Made by a program: the position numbers and the translations under genes | The notes under the pieces: model-generated | Seen by the model: the letters and a program-made list of their open reading frames with translations, nothing else | What the model was told of the DNA's origin: nothing | Database searches by the model: none | Assembly: GCA_029718625.1 (NCBI GenBank) | Contig: JAINUF010000034.1 | Location: forward strand, 186,001-250,000 | DNA: 64,000 nucleotides | Direction: 5' to 3' | DNA from: Synaphobranchus kaupii | Taxonomy: Eukaryota > Chordata > Actinopteri > Anguilliformes > Synaphobranchidae | Shown: positions 53,501 to 63,733 of the stretch, one piece after another | Numbering within the stretch: the stretch's first letter is position 1 | How the letters are laid out: each line of letters starts with the position of its first letter

Positions 53501-56500
53501 TTTTTGCTGGCAGAATCTCCTTAATAACTGTAAATATTGAGTAATTTTTTCAACAACACACAATACCATCTGCAGTGTATCGTTTTGACATGAACGCAAA
53601 AGTACATAATAAGGATAGTATCAACTGTCCAAAAAAATCTTCTGTGACTAATTTTAGTGTACTTCTTACGCATTACATTTACTCTTCATTTTATGGTTTA
53701 ATCTATACGCTCCATAAATCGCAGTCAAAACATCTGCATGTGACCAAGCCTTTATGACACTGCTGTAAAAGAAAAAAGTTGCCTTTGAGATGTAGGTAAG
53801 ACAAAAACAAGTGGGCGGTTTAAAGTCTAAAAGCTAAAGGTCCAACTTACAATTCCTGGACTCTTTGAACTAATCACAGGCAAGTATAATTAATAAGCAA
53901 AATGTGAGCATCTGGTCCTCACATGCCATTAAACTGATGATTTACTTTGTAGCAGAGAAACTTTTCATTGGGGTGTAAGCAGTCACCAAGGAAGCCATGT
54001 TGGATCATAGCTATGGGTGTAAAATATGTTCTGTTCGGTGGGAGAGGGTGTTCAAGACAGTGCCAATTACCTGCCCAAAATTCCACGGCCTTGCAGAAAC
54101 ATCGCTGGCCTCCCCGTGGTAAACGATCCCAGACTCTTCCAGGACGTACTCCCCTCTCTCTGCCTCGTCCTTCAGGAACACAGGGTCATCTGAAGAGAAC
54201 AGCCAGGTGAGGTGGTAGGAGTGGCCAAGGGACCAGCCAGGTGGTGTGCGTGGCCAAGGGAAAGCCATGTAAGGTGGTGGGTGTGTCACACGGACCAGCC
54301 CACTGAGGTGATGGGGTGACAGAACTCATGGATATCGGACTCATATAAATACTGTTGAATAAGTGTTGAGTTAACCCATAACACTTTACTGTATAGATCA
54401 CTGAAAGCATTTTTACTAATAACAATACATTTTCTTAGCAGAATATTGAGAAACTTACATCTTAAATTTTTTTTACACGCTCTCCATTTATACAGCAGGA
54501 TATTTAACTAAATCAAGTCAGGTAAAGCATCTTACCTTGCTCAAGGGTACAATGGCAGTGCCCTACCTGGAATTTGAACGTGTAACTTCTGGAGTTACAG
54601 GTTCAATCCCTAAACCGCTGCACTGCATTATACAACACAGCATCCCATTCCGCAGGCAACAGCTTTTTACAATTTAATGGTAGTTATTTTCGACAGAAAT
54701 TACAGTGGCACAATGGTGGTGTGGCTACATAGGCACAGTCAACCAGTTTGAAGGATGTAGAAAATGAAGCCACAAGGTTAAGCTAAAGCAGTGACTTGTG
54801 GGCAAATTAGTGTATTTACAAATGGATTTCATGACTATCATAGTGCGTTATAAAGACCTGACGCCCAGGGGTTGAAGAGGATGTAGACATCTCGCTTGGG
54901 TTCTCGCCGGGTCCTACGGATTCCGTACGGGGTCAGGACCGCCACATAGGTGCGGAACTTTCCCACAATGCTGTCTGGCGCTGCGGTGATTCCCACTGTG
55001 ACCATGTTGTCGATGCTGTCCAGGATACGCCCCCTCCAGAGCCCCCTCCTCCCAGGGTCCGGGAAGACGGGGATATAGGTGCCCTTGCTCATCTGTGGGC
55101 TGGCACCTGGGGGGGGGGGGGGGGGGGGACATATGCAGCAGTGTGATTGGTCAAGATTTCAATTAAGTCAGTTATAACTGATACAAATCAGTCCTGAGTT
55201 TTACACACATTCATGAAGTATTCCTAAATATGTGCATATATTTATGTACGAAACGAGTTGGTACGCCGGATTCATCAAACACATACATATGCTCATACAA
55301 GTGTGCTCATGTTATTTTGTGATTAGCATAAATCCATGCCCATGAATTGCCTTATATGGAGGTTGTCACAATTCCATTAATAGGTCCATATGAAGTCAAA
55401 ATGGCCCAGAAAAAGCAAAAGAAAGAATTTTTCCGACACTGAAATCAAAGATTTATTAGCATAAAAAAAAATAGTTTAGTATTGTCCGTTCCGGTGTCAT
55501 AAAGTAAATAGTAAAGTAGCCTACATGGTAACGTAAAAAGGCATGATAGATGCAGGAAATGCAGAATCTCCCCATCACACGAGCTGTTAAAGTTCAAGCT
55601 TATCTGCATCGGACGAGTGCATTGCCTCCATCTGCCAAGCACTGGGCTGCGGTCTTTCTCGCAGCCTGGAAATAAATGATTAATTTATTAATTTTGTCAT
55701 TTTGTTTGTGTTCTGTGCGTGCGAGAGGTGGTTTGAAATCCCCGATCCCCTAGTGATGGAAAGAGGTAGTTAGGAATCTATACTCTGACACAGTAAACAG
55801 CAATTTGACGTAGCTACACCAATAAGTCTCTCACCGAAGCGTTCTGCAAACGAGTGCCACTGAAACTGTTATGGGTCCCACTCGTCTATGGTCCCACCAG
55901 GCAACCGGGCCAGGACGTTGAGCAATACATTTCACATGACATATGAGCTGCACAGAAGTGATGGTCCTTTTTATGCATATTTTGTAAACCTATCTTCGGA
56001 TGGAGACTTGAGGCTACATTTGTGCAGTACAGTTACGGCACCAATAACATTGGACAGGTTGTCAATTTCACAACAACCCCGCTTTACCTCCACCTGGCTT
56101 TGCATCTTGTAGGGGAACTGGATCTACACTGGCATTTGCTAGATTATGCTGCTGACCACAATTGCAAAACTGGCTACAGACCTGTAAGACACTTTAAAGC
56201 AAATTTTGTTCATTGGTTAAATGTGTGTTTTAATTAGCATATTTAACATCATATAGCATTTAAATTTTTAGCAATTAAGAAAAAATAGTAGGAGCATTCA
56301 TTAGCCTACGTTATGGGTCTAATTAAACAGCTTCATAGCCTACAATTGATTAATAGCCTAGGCGTAATCTAAAGTGTTACAATCGTAATTTATTATGTTT
56401 GCAATGTGTATTTCAAAGGCTACATTTAGTCTTGTGAATTTAACAGAAAATAAAAATAAATTCATATTCTAATTATCACTCAAAAGGAGCGGTATTCTGA

Positions 56501-56868
56501 ATTTACGAACGCGGTACGCATGGTCCTGAGCAGGTGTAAAATTTGTTCATACATAGGCCTACAAACAAATCTCAGATACGAAAGCGTTGATGAATGCCAA
56601 AATACAGGCAAAATTGCTAATACGAACGATTTACGTACAAATTTGTTCTGCTGACGTTTCATGAATGAGGCCCAATATAGAGTAATCCTAGACATTAAAG
56701 ATATGCAGTATCCCTGTTCTGCATGCCATGTGACTCCTGCGTGGAAGCTCAAATCGTTGTTCAGTCGATGGATATGTTTCGTATGCCATTGCCATGTTGT
56801 CATAACTCTACACTGGCAGTAGGCCTACTGCTGGGTTGCTTTGAAAAATGAATTGAACTGTCACACAT

Positions 56869-56924
<56 letters not shown>

Positions 56925-58702
56925 CAGATATGCCACGGCCTGTTCTAACTAGCATCTTAATGTTTCTCAGTTCACATGGATTTGATCACCTGACTCAGCT
57001 CAGTGGATGATGTCATAAAGCGACGGTCTCACCGATGACAAACTCCAGCAGGAACTGGTCCTTGGAAGGGTCGTAGGCGCGGTTAAAGGTGATCCTGATC
57101 TGGAACTCCTGGGCCCTGCGCACGACGAGTAGGGGGTTGGAGAACAGGGAGGTGTGGTGCTCCTTCTTGTTGCTTTCGTTTGGCTTGCAGAGCATGTTCA
57201 CGTCCCAGATGTCCAGGAATTCTGACGAAAGGCAAACCAGCAGGATCGTCATCACTCTCCCACGTTGAGACTTCAACATTACGTACGGCCAAACTAGGCT
57301 TTTGCAATATGCCAGTAAACACAAGTCATGGTCTGTGGTGATAGAACACGCCCAGAAACAAGCCCATCTTCAATGCTTCATCCCAGTTTGCTGCGGAAGT
57401 GCTGGTATACGTATTTCAAATGTTTGACTGCCTGTGGTAGGGCTCCTCTGAAAAAGAGGCCTTGGCTTCGCAGGACCTCGCTGCATAAATAAAGGTTAAG
57501 TCAAATAAAAATAAAAATATATGTTCTTTCAATGACAGGTACAGCGCTGTTACCCTGTAAGATCATTAAAACGGTGTTTTATGGTTGTTACTTTTGTATT
57601 GTACTGTTAGATTGTATTTTACACTGTGTGCTGCAAACTTTTAGCTAAGTCCCCTGTGAAAAAGAGGATAAGTAAATGAAATTAAATGAAATTGTTAGCA
57701 GGAGTAATATGGAAACGTCAGCATCTGAAAGAAAGAAAACCCCTATTAAAAATGTTAAAAAAAATAAGAAATTTGCTATGTACCAGTGACCTTGATGATG
57801 AAAAATGTTGCCCAGGTCCTCCCCCCCAGCCTCCCCACAGGCCTCTCGCCTCCTACTGAACCCCTGGCTATAAATTCGGAAGAGCACAGTCAAGCAATAG
57901 ACCCTCCTGCGAACTATGGGATGTCAAGTACCAGCTATTGCGCCAAGCACTAAGACATTCCATTTTGTTTTGATTTACTGATCTACTGCTGAAGCCCTGA
58001 ATGCTGAAAGTATGGACACCTGGTTATTCAAACTAAACCATTTGTGGAAAAACAAGGAGTTCCAAGACAATTAAGCAAATGATGACTCGCCAAACCTGCA
58101 TTGTGATCAAATCTGCTCAGCACAAAATTCTGAAGCCTAAACACATTTTTAAACAATCCTAATTAATCAAGAGATTTGTGGGAATACCATCATGTTTAGG
58201 TGTACTTCAGGTGGGGTTATAGCCAAAACAGCTGCCATAGAACAATGTTTGACAAAATATTACAATGTACAAATGGGTAACGTTAAGAATTAACACTGGA
58301 AGTCAAGAAAATAGTTCCTTTTAAGTTCACTGATAATAACATATATGGGCTAATTTCTGCAACAGAAGGCAGCTATCAAAGAAGGAAGAATTGTGTTTTG
58401 ATAAAATAGCAGTTAGTCATTGTTTCAGAATATCATTGCATTCATTTACGGGAAAGGAACAAACACACACACACACAATCTTGCTGGGACGGTATATTCA
58501 CTAATCTGAGGAAAGCATGGTAGACCACAGTGACTGTGTGAATGCACAGACAGCCCTTATCAGTGACACACAAGGTATGGCACAGGCTTCTTTCCAAAAA
58601 TGTGACATTTCTGAACATTTTTAGCTCATTTCCCAAAAACCAAAACAGATTACAAAACCACATTCTGAAATTAACCTGCATAGTCTCTCTCTCTCTCTCT
58701 CT

Positions 58703-58739
<37 letters not shown>

Positions 58740-58754
58740 TCTCTCTCTCTCTCT

Positions 58755-58831
<77 letters not shown>

Positions 58832-59064
58832 GACACACTTATATACTGCGCAACCCCCACCCCCATATACTGCATATACTGTATAAACACACACTCACAG
58901 TGGGCTTTCTCACCTGCCAGTGGGGGAGGTCCACGGGGCATTAGCCCAAAAGGCTCAAACTCTGGGGCGTCCTCCCCTTCAGCATTGGAGTTTGCCACTG
59001 GGACATTGCTGCGGCCACGAAAGGACACCTTCTTTTTGGGAGATTCAGACTCTGGCTGTGACAT
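47549..59064 (-). CDS. f13a1: f13a1, coagulation factor XIII A chain (transglutaminase), 14 coding exons, 730 residues
   Basis: Zymogen transglutaminase that, once cleaved by thrombin in the presence of Ca2+, cross-links fibrin and matrix proteins through Gln-Lys bonds. Coding exons 5' to 3': 58914-59064, 57033-57221, 54858-55106, 54071-54189, 52956-53063, 52575-52749, 52009-52147, 50589-50692, 50360-50448, 49954-50107, 49070-49345, 48822-48982, 48354-48490 and 47549-47690. All phases agree and the sum is 2,193 bp. The activation peptide ends at Pro43-Arg44/Gly45. A beta-sandwich ([15 protein letters not shown]) is followed by the catalytic core with Cys321 ([13 protein letters not shown]), His380 (WNYHCWNE) and Asp403 ([10 protein letters not shown]). 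Their spacing of 59 and 23 equals the human FXIII-A spacing. The Ca2+-site-like EGDTEEER and two C-terminal barrels follow. FXIII-A is preferred over TGM1 because of the propeptide, the SVQAIKHGH and [14 protein letters not shown] motifs and the length (human 732). Confidence 0.95.
47790..47911. repeat. Harbinger-type MITE end (probable)
   Basis: TTTTTATAAATGAGGCCCC at 47893-47911 matches the common fish terminal motif 'gggcctcatttataaa'. A clear left partner was not found. It lies in the last f13a1 intron. Confidence 0.35.
48354..48490 (-). CDS. f13a1: f13a1 coding exon 13
   Basis: Encodes [20 protein letters not shown] to [10 protein letters not shown], start of barrel 2. Acceptor TGCAG, donor GTAAAC. 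Confidence 0.95.
48822..48982 (-). CDS. f13a1: f13a1 coding exon 12
   Basis: Encodes [20 protein letters not shown] to VPKLSIK, the rest of barrel 1. Acceptor TCCAG. The donor GTCCCA is unusual beyond GT, but the phase is exact. Confidence 0.92.
49070..49345 (-). CDS. f13a1: f13a1 coding exon 11
   Basis: Encodes [20 protein letters not shown] through VTLDPWQ, covering acidic residues near the Ca2+ site and the first beta-barrel. Acceptor TGCAG, donor GTGAGT. Confidence 0.95.
49954..50107 (-). CDS. f13a1: f13a1 coding exon 10
   Basis: Encodes [20 protein letters not shown] to [11 protein letters not shown], end of the catalytic core. Acceptor CCCAG, donor GTGAGG. Confidence 0.95.
50360..50448 (-). 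CDS. f13a1: f13a1 coding exon 9
   Basis: Encodes [20 protein letters not shown] and then [10 protein letters not shown]. Acceptor CTCAG, donor GTAGAG. Confidence 0.95.
50529..50559. repeat. (AAT)n microsatellite
   Basis: AAT run just downstream (minus strand) of f13a1 coding exon 8. Confidence 0.9.
50589..50692 (-). CDS. f13a1: f13a1 coding exon 8 (catalytic His and Asp)
   Basis: Encodes [20 protein letters not shown] and then [15 protein letters not shown], supplying His380 and Asp403 of the triad. Acceptor TGCAG, donor GTGAGC. Confidence 0.96.
51092..51227. mobile_element. 136-bp MITE-like repeat
   Basis: Starts AGGGCCCATATTCATTAAG and ends in the inverted form CTTTATGAAAGTGGGCCCT. Inside, CTGATCTAGGGTCAG and CTGATCCGAGATCAG are also inverted. 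I recognise this as a frequent fish repeat. It lies in the f13a1 intron between coding exons 7 and 8. Confidence 0.65.
52009..52147 (-). CDS. f13a1: f13a1 coding exon 7
   Basis: Encodes [20 protein letters not shown] and then [20 protein letters not shown] to KDSIW. Acceptor TGTAG, donor GTAAGT. Confidence 0.95.
52575..52749 (-). CDS. f13a1: f13a1 coding exon 6 (catalytic Cys)
   Basis: Encodes [20 protein letters not shown] through [14 protein letters not shown], with the nucleophile Cys321. Ends one base into a codon at GTGAGC. Confidence 0.95.
52956..53063 (-). CDS. f13a1: f13a1 coding exon 5
   Basis: Encodes [20 protein letters not shown] and then [16 protein letters not shown], start of the catalytic core. 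Acceptor CATAG, donor GTAAAT. Confidence 0.93.
54071..54189 (-). CDS. f13a1: f13a1 coding exon 4
   Basis: Encodes [20 protein letters not shown] and then [20 protein letters not shown]. Acceptor TTCAG, donor GTAATT. Confidence 0.94.
54510..54625. repeat. SINE-like fragment
   Basis: ACCTTGCTCAAGGGTACAATG ahead of GGTTCAATCCCTAAACCGCT, the latter with a B-box-like GGTTCAATCCC. It lies in the f13a1 intron between coding exons 3 and 4. Confidence 0.45.
54858..55106 (-). CDS. f13a1: f13a1 coding exon 3
   Basis: Encodes [20 protein letters not shown] to [11 protein letters not shown]. The acceptor is a run of about 20 C (on the minus strand) directly before AG. The donor GTCTTT is weak beyond GT. 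Phases match. Confidence 0.93.
55111..55129. repeat. Poly-G (poly-C on the gene strand) tract at the f13a1 exon 3 acceptor
   Basis: Unbroken run of about 20 G on the plus strand, next to the exon 3 acceptor. It therefore serves as the polypyrimidine tract. Confidence 0.9.
55200..56675 (+). mobile_element. PIF-Harbinger-like element, degraded
   Basis: 55390-55464 encodes [20 protein letters not shown] and then DLLA-stop, resembling the start of the Myb-like DNA-binding protein of Harbinger elements. The right end has CATGAATGAGGCCCA (about 56659-56673), and an ACATTCATGA block at about 55208 may be the left partner. No nuclease was recognised. It lies in the f13a1 intron between coding exons 2 and 3. 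Confidence 0.4.
56870..56923. repeat. (CA)n microsatellite
   Basis: Perfect CA run of about 54 bp near f13a1 coding exon 2. Confidence 0.95.
57033..57221 (-). CDS. f13a1: f13a1 coding exon 2
   Basis: Encodes [20 protein letters not shown] and then [20 protein letters not shown] to LLEFVIG, the first part of the N-terminal beta-sandwich. Acceptor GTCAG, donor GTGAGA. Confidence 0.95.
57415..57520 (+). repeat. LINE 3' tail
   Basis: GACTGCCTGTGGTAGGGCTC, a short AAAAAGAGGCC motif and AAATAAAGGTTAAGTCAAAT resemble the 3' end of a common fish LINE, which ends in an AATAAAGGTT-type tail. Confidence 0.5.
58684..58831. repeat. (CT)n compound microsatellite
   Basis: CT runs with CCTT interruptions about 80 bp downstream (minus strand) of f13a1 coding exon 1. 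Confidence 0.96.
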
Positions 59065-59096
59065 GGTTCTGGCAGGCTAATATTTCCTCTCTCACC
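58914..59096 (-). CDS. f13a1: f13a1 exon with start codon (coding 58914-59064): activation peptide
   Basis: Follows a TTTTCAG acceptor (59097-59098), with 32 bp of 5' UTR before the ATG at 59064. Encodes [20 protein letters not shown] to [11 protein letters not shown]. The Pro-Arg/Gly site matches the thrombin cleavage site of the A chain. There is no signal peptide, as in other FXIII-A chains. Donor GTGAGA. Confidence 0.92.
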
Positions 59097-60249
59097 CTGA
59101 AAACCAAGTAAAAGACAGGGGACGGTATTATATTGCATGCAAACAGAAAGACTCTGTGAGTCAATCAACTTTTGTCCTTAATCTTCGCTAATGATTAGAA
59201 CAAATGTATTTTTTCTTCGCAAACACAGTCTGACGAGTTCAGCAATCACTAAAACTGAGCTTGTGAAGAAAAAGTGTAACGCTTGGATTTACTTGTTCAT
59301 TCAAATTAATGACAAATGTTTATTGAGTACAGGCCTGAGTCTCTGAATGAGGAAGATAACATTTATAACATTTATAAAAGCTTCTATTGCTCATCCCTGA
59401 TTTACTTCTGTGCACGTGAAGCACTTGATTGTGATGGTCATTCAATTCTTTCTTTCAATTCCTGTACTTTAAAAAGGAGGTTCTGTCGTGCTCAACGTGT
59501 CTTAATTAAAAAAAACAAAAAGAACAAAATGAACAAAACAGCATGTTTCATCTGAAAGACATTTTTGACTTGACATCTCTACAAGAGGCGCAGATGTGGG
59601 CAACCCTCACAATAACGCACGTAAACACATTAATTAGAAGAACACAGGGAGAAATGGCATGGGTAGGGAAATTATCTGCAGATGTAAGTCTAGATCAAAA
59701 CCATGACTGAGCCACAAGAATCATAAATTAATTCCAACGACAACTGCGTTGGGCTGTTGGCTGCAACATAGCACCCTTCGATATGTGCTTGTGACTCACT
59801 AACACATATTCTTATTGAGTTAGTGGCTCCCCCTAATTGATGACACTCCCTTCATGTTGTCACTAGTGGGCATCCATCAAAGTATTGGTTGCATCTGAAC
59901 AGAACCAATTTTTAAGTGGGTCAGTGGGATTGGTCAGTTTTGCGGTTCCTTCTGTGTGATTAGTGAATGAGTTGTCTGTGTGATCTAATAATCGGACAGA
60001 ATAATAATAAAAAAAACATTTTAAAAGTACTCACTTTGAGTCATCTGGGTGAGCTTTTGAAAGGCAGTTTGAGGGATGCTGTCCAAGCACACAGTACATA
60101 AACTAACATCTGACAAAAGTGTAATTAAGTGTAAATATTACAGGAAGATCAGAAAAATTTGAAAAAAATTACAAGCTAGTTATGAACACTTAATTTCAAA
60201 ATGTCTTTCTGTTTTTGTAGGAAATATATTTAATAGTAGTAATAATTCT

Positions 60250-60276
60250 TATTAATAACAATACTACTACTACTAC

Positions 60277-60311
<35 letters not shown>
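60250..60311. repeat. (AAT)n/(ACT)n microsatellite
   Basis: TACTACTAC passes into an AAT run in f13a1 intron 1. Confidence 0.9.
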
Positions 60312-62119
60312 TCTTCTATAATGTTTTTCTATTGGGAGGGGGGTCTCTTTCTCAAATCGACATTATATAACGCCAAGGTGGAGACATTTTTTCGATATAC
60401 AATAATTTGTTTCACAGACTAAAGTAAGTGTGGCATAGTTGAGCTCATGACATGAGCAGTCCAACCCATTTACATAACAGTTACATAATTGGTGTTTCCA
60501 ATTACAGCATACTAATATTGACCGAAAATGGAAAGTTGGGTGTGTGGTGACTATCATAACCTGCACAGTGAAGGCTCTGTTTGTCACAAACCACGCCCAC
60601 CGTGCAGACATTTACTGAGTATTTTTGGCACTGATTACACTGGGGAAAAATGCCATTGCCTTTTAATGGCTGTTTTAAGGGGGCGGGGACCCAGGCTGCT
60701 GTGGGTAGAGAATGAGGCTCACCCCATTAAAATACCTTCCTAGGTCCACATGATAGAGCAATTTTGCTCTGTTAAATTTTGCTCTGCACTTTTGTTTTAT
60801 ACATGCTTTATTTAAACAGCAACATTATGCCAATTGCACCCTTGAGAAAAGTACAAAATATTTATTCTATTGAACATTCTGCTAACTATATAGATATAGA
60901 CACTATGACTAATGTAAAGTATGACAGTCTGTTCAGACACCACATCAAAGCATTTAGCTATTTTCCATGCATGTTTCATGGATAGTCAAATTTAATTTAA
61001 ATAATTTACCGTATAAATAAGTCCTTAAAATACTGCTATACCTTCACATTTCCAACACTGGCAGTTGGCCACAGAATCTCAGCATGGCTGGTTTTCAAAG
61101 TAACTGTTTTACCACATGTCCCAGACATCACGTTTATGAGGCTAACACCTCCCACCCCTTTCCTCAACCCAAGGAGTCATCCTTAATAGGATGTAGCAAC
61201 TTCAATTAGCATACAGTCATTTACTGAATTAAGGACACGATTCAATCAACACTTGTCATTCACTGGGACTTACAAATATATTCAAGCATTACTTTTGGTC
61301 TTCCCAATTTGGTGACTTCATTTTGGTGATCTCGATATGCACCAAAGTGCGTTTGTGTACAAAATATGTAGCACTTGCATGTAATTGTGAGTTAATGGGA
61401 CAAATGACTGAATCCAGACCTAACACAGGAAAACACAGAATGCACAGAGGCACTTATTTCATGCAATAAACAAATAAATAAATAAACAATCAAGACCAGT
61501 CAATCCAGAGGTGAACATGTTCACGTTTCTTTTTTTAAAACAGTACATTTCAAAAGATTGTGGTTCAACACTTGGAACTAGGCGATGAATATATTGTGGG
61601 TAAACAATCTGGAGACAGATTGAAAGAGTTCAAAGTGATACCCTGCTCTTCCTAAACTCCTCCTGTGCAAGGCGATATCACGATAAGTGATAACATTACA
61701 TGATAGCCACATCAACAGTATGTGACCCAGTTGCAATCTCGTGAGACGTAGAGGAACACCAGTGTCTGAGAACAAGTGCTGTAACCTATAAAATAACACA
61801 CTCAGCATTCCATTCCCCGGGAATTACAAGCACCCCTCTGGAACACATTAAAAGAGCTTCTTTTCCAGATACGCTTGTAGAGCTGCCACATTCCGTCTGG
61901 AATAACCTTGGAGAAAACCAAATGTGAAAAAAAAGGGAATGGGAGGGGGTGGGGGTGAGGGTTGAGCAGTGGACCAGAATCTCAGTTGAACAGATGAGAA
62001 TAAAACAGCAGAATGCACGAACCCAATGCTCACCCATGCTCCTTATGGAGCGCACTAGGCATTACGCTGCCTGGAGAAAGCGGCAGAAAGAGAGAGACTC
62101 TCTCCCCTCCCTAGCTTAC

Positions 62120-62192
62120 CTGTGCTGAAGAAAGCAGTGCTCCTCTGACAGGACCTCGGTGGGAATCTGGCAGTCTGTGGTGCAGAAGCTCT
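62120..62192 (-). other. f13a1: Probable non-coding first exon of f13a1
   Basis: Minus-strand sequence ending CTTCAGCACAG before GTAAGC, a strong donor at 62114-62119. A TATA-like box lies about 30 bp above the suggested start. Known F13A1 genes have a non-coding first exon and a long first intron, which fits the acceptor at 59097. The start (about 62192) is estimated from the TATA position. Confidence 0.55.
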
Positions 62193-62217
62193 GTGGCCGG
62201 GACGGTTTCTGCTTCCA

Positions 62218-62225
62218 CTTATATT
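62218..62225 (-). promoter_or_regulatory. TATA-like box of the f13a1 promoter
   Basis: AATATAAG on the minus strand, about 100 bp above the strong GTAAGC donor that would close the first exon. Confidence 0.5.
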
Positions 62226-62590
62226 GAAGGGGGGAAGGGCCCTCCGGAGAAGGGGCGTGTGCCTCACCAGAAGAGTTACGCACTGGTGCTGGTGGTCTGG
62301 TGGTTTGGGAGGGGTGCAGGGTGGGGTTCGGGGGGCTGGACACATTATGAACTGGATAAGGAATCTGCCACCTCTTGTCTGCGAGACGGCCGAGACAGAC
62401 GCGCTTAAGCCCCCTCCTCGGTTTTGGTTCAGGAAGGGGGTCATGACACAAAGCCTGCAGTGTTGCACATCTGTCACATGTACCTACACGCTGCATTAGC
62501 AGGATTTAAAACTTATATTTAGGTGGAAAGCTAAATCTATAGGTCTAGAACTGAACAGCCGTTGCTGTTGTCAAAGTTGATCATTTTGAA

Positions 62591-62694
62591 TCCCTTATGG
62601 AAAAAGAATATACTGTAGTATATTGTAAATATATCAAAATTATCTTCACAATATATTTTAAATATACTGCAGTATATTACATTTCCATAAGGGA
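62591..62694. mobile_element. 104-bp palindromic MITE
   Basis: Ends TCCCTTATGGAAA and TTTCCATAAGGGA are perfect inverses. The inner ATATACTGTAGTATATT and AATATACTGCAGTATATT are also inverted, so the whole unit folds into a long hairpin. No clear target-site duplication. Confidence 0.75.
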
Positions 62695-62789
62695 TGGTTA
62701 ATTTCTTTCAACCTGATTTTGTACATTTTTCTCTAGTTGCAATGAATGAACAGTATCAGTACAGTGGATTGTAACTTGTGGCTAAGAGT

Positions 62790-63060
62790 CAGTGTCGGGG
62801 AAACTATTCTGAAAGCGTCGTTGTAAAAACTACCAATTACTTCACACTGAGAGTAGTTGAACTACAGCCAATATACCCTAAGGAGAAATGTACCTTGGGA
62901 AACTAAAATTATCAAAAACATTATCATTATTGTGTTCCCCAGACAGGATGTGTGTGAGCAATGCCTACTTTGTGCACACGGGGAGAACCACTATACAGCT
63001 CAGTGGGGAGAATCAGCAACGTGTGGCAATTGGCAGTTGACCGTTGGCAACTATAGTGGA

Positions 63061-63144
<84 letters not shown>

Positions 63145-63363
63145 GCGGTATTTGGTCAAAGACATTTGGAAAAAAATATTTTAAGGCCAAAAGTAGTAGT
63201 TCCTGTAGTTAACTACAACTCAAAATGAAAAAAAAGTACTGCTACTTTTTGTCATTTTGAGATGTACACAAATTTGAATGTAGTTGAACTACCATAAAAG
63301 TGTTCAAACTACTACAAAACGTAATTAAACTACTACATGTATGCAAACTAATCCCCAACACTG
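62790..63363. mobile_element. hAT-type non-autonomous element
   Basis: Left end CAGTGTCGGGGAAACTATTC and right end complement CAGTGTTGGGGATTAGTT form hAT-type inverted ends. The inner GTAGTTGAACTAC motifs recur on both sides. The flanking 8-mers CTAAGAGT and CTGGTTGT match only partly, so the duplication has decayed. A GA microsatellite expanded inside it. Confidence 0.7.
63061..63143. repeat. (GA)n microsatellite
   Basis: GA run with a single extra G, inside the hAT-type element. Confidence 0.95.
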
Positions 63364-63632
63364 CTGGTTGTGGTTATTTATTTCACGTAGTGAGGTTTGG
63401 TCACTTTTATTCAGAATTAATTAAGTTCTGAATAAAAGAACTTAATTAATTCCTTAATTAAGGCTGCGCCTTTCCCATCAGAGCAAAGTTGGTCAAGTTA
63501 CATGGGTTTTTATGGTCAAAATCCCTTTGATCCCAATTGGTAGATGGCTTTAGGGCACCCATACAATAGATTGGCTCATTCCCTTGGAACCAAAAATGAA
63601 ACATAGATGGACCAGTTATTTGCAATCACCTT

Positions 63633-63635
<3 letters not shown>

Positions 63636-63721
<86 letters not shown>

Positions 63722-63733
63722 GTGTGTGTGTGT
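63636..63733. repeat. (GT)n microsatellite
   Basis: GT run of about 98 bp with one GC interruption. The remaining 63734-64000 shows no recognisable gene. Confidence 0.96.

Noticed and set aside
47549..59064. Assignment of the transglutaminase to TGM1
   Set aside because: The first impression was TGM1, but the protein has the FXIII-A propeptide with a Pro-Arg/Gly site, FXIII-A motifs in the core, nearly the same length and the same 14-coding-exon layout. It lacks the cysteine cluster of TGM1.
62055..62499. Overlapping open frames of 91-140 codons on both strands
   Set aside because: Pro/Arg-rich translations of a GC-rich promoter-like region. No conserved motif is seen, and a UTR exon with a strong donor explains the area better.
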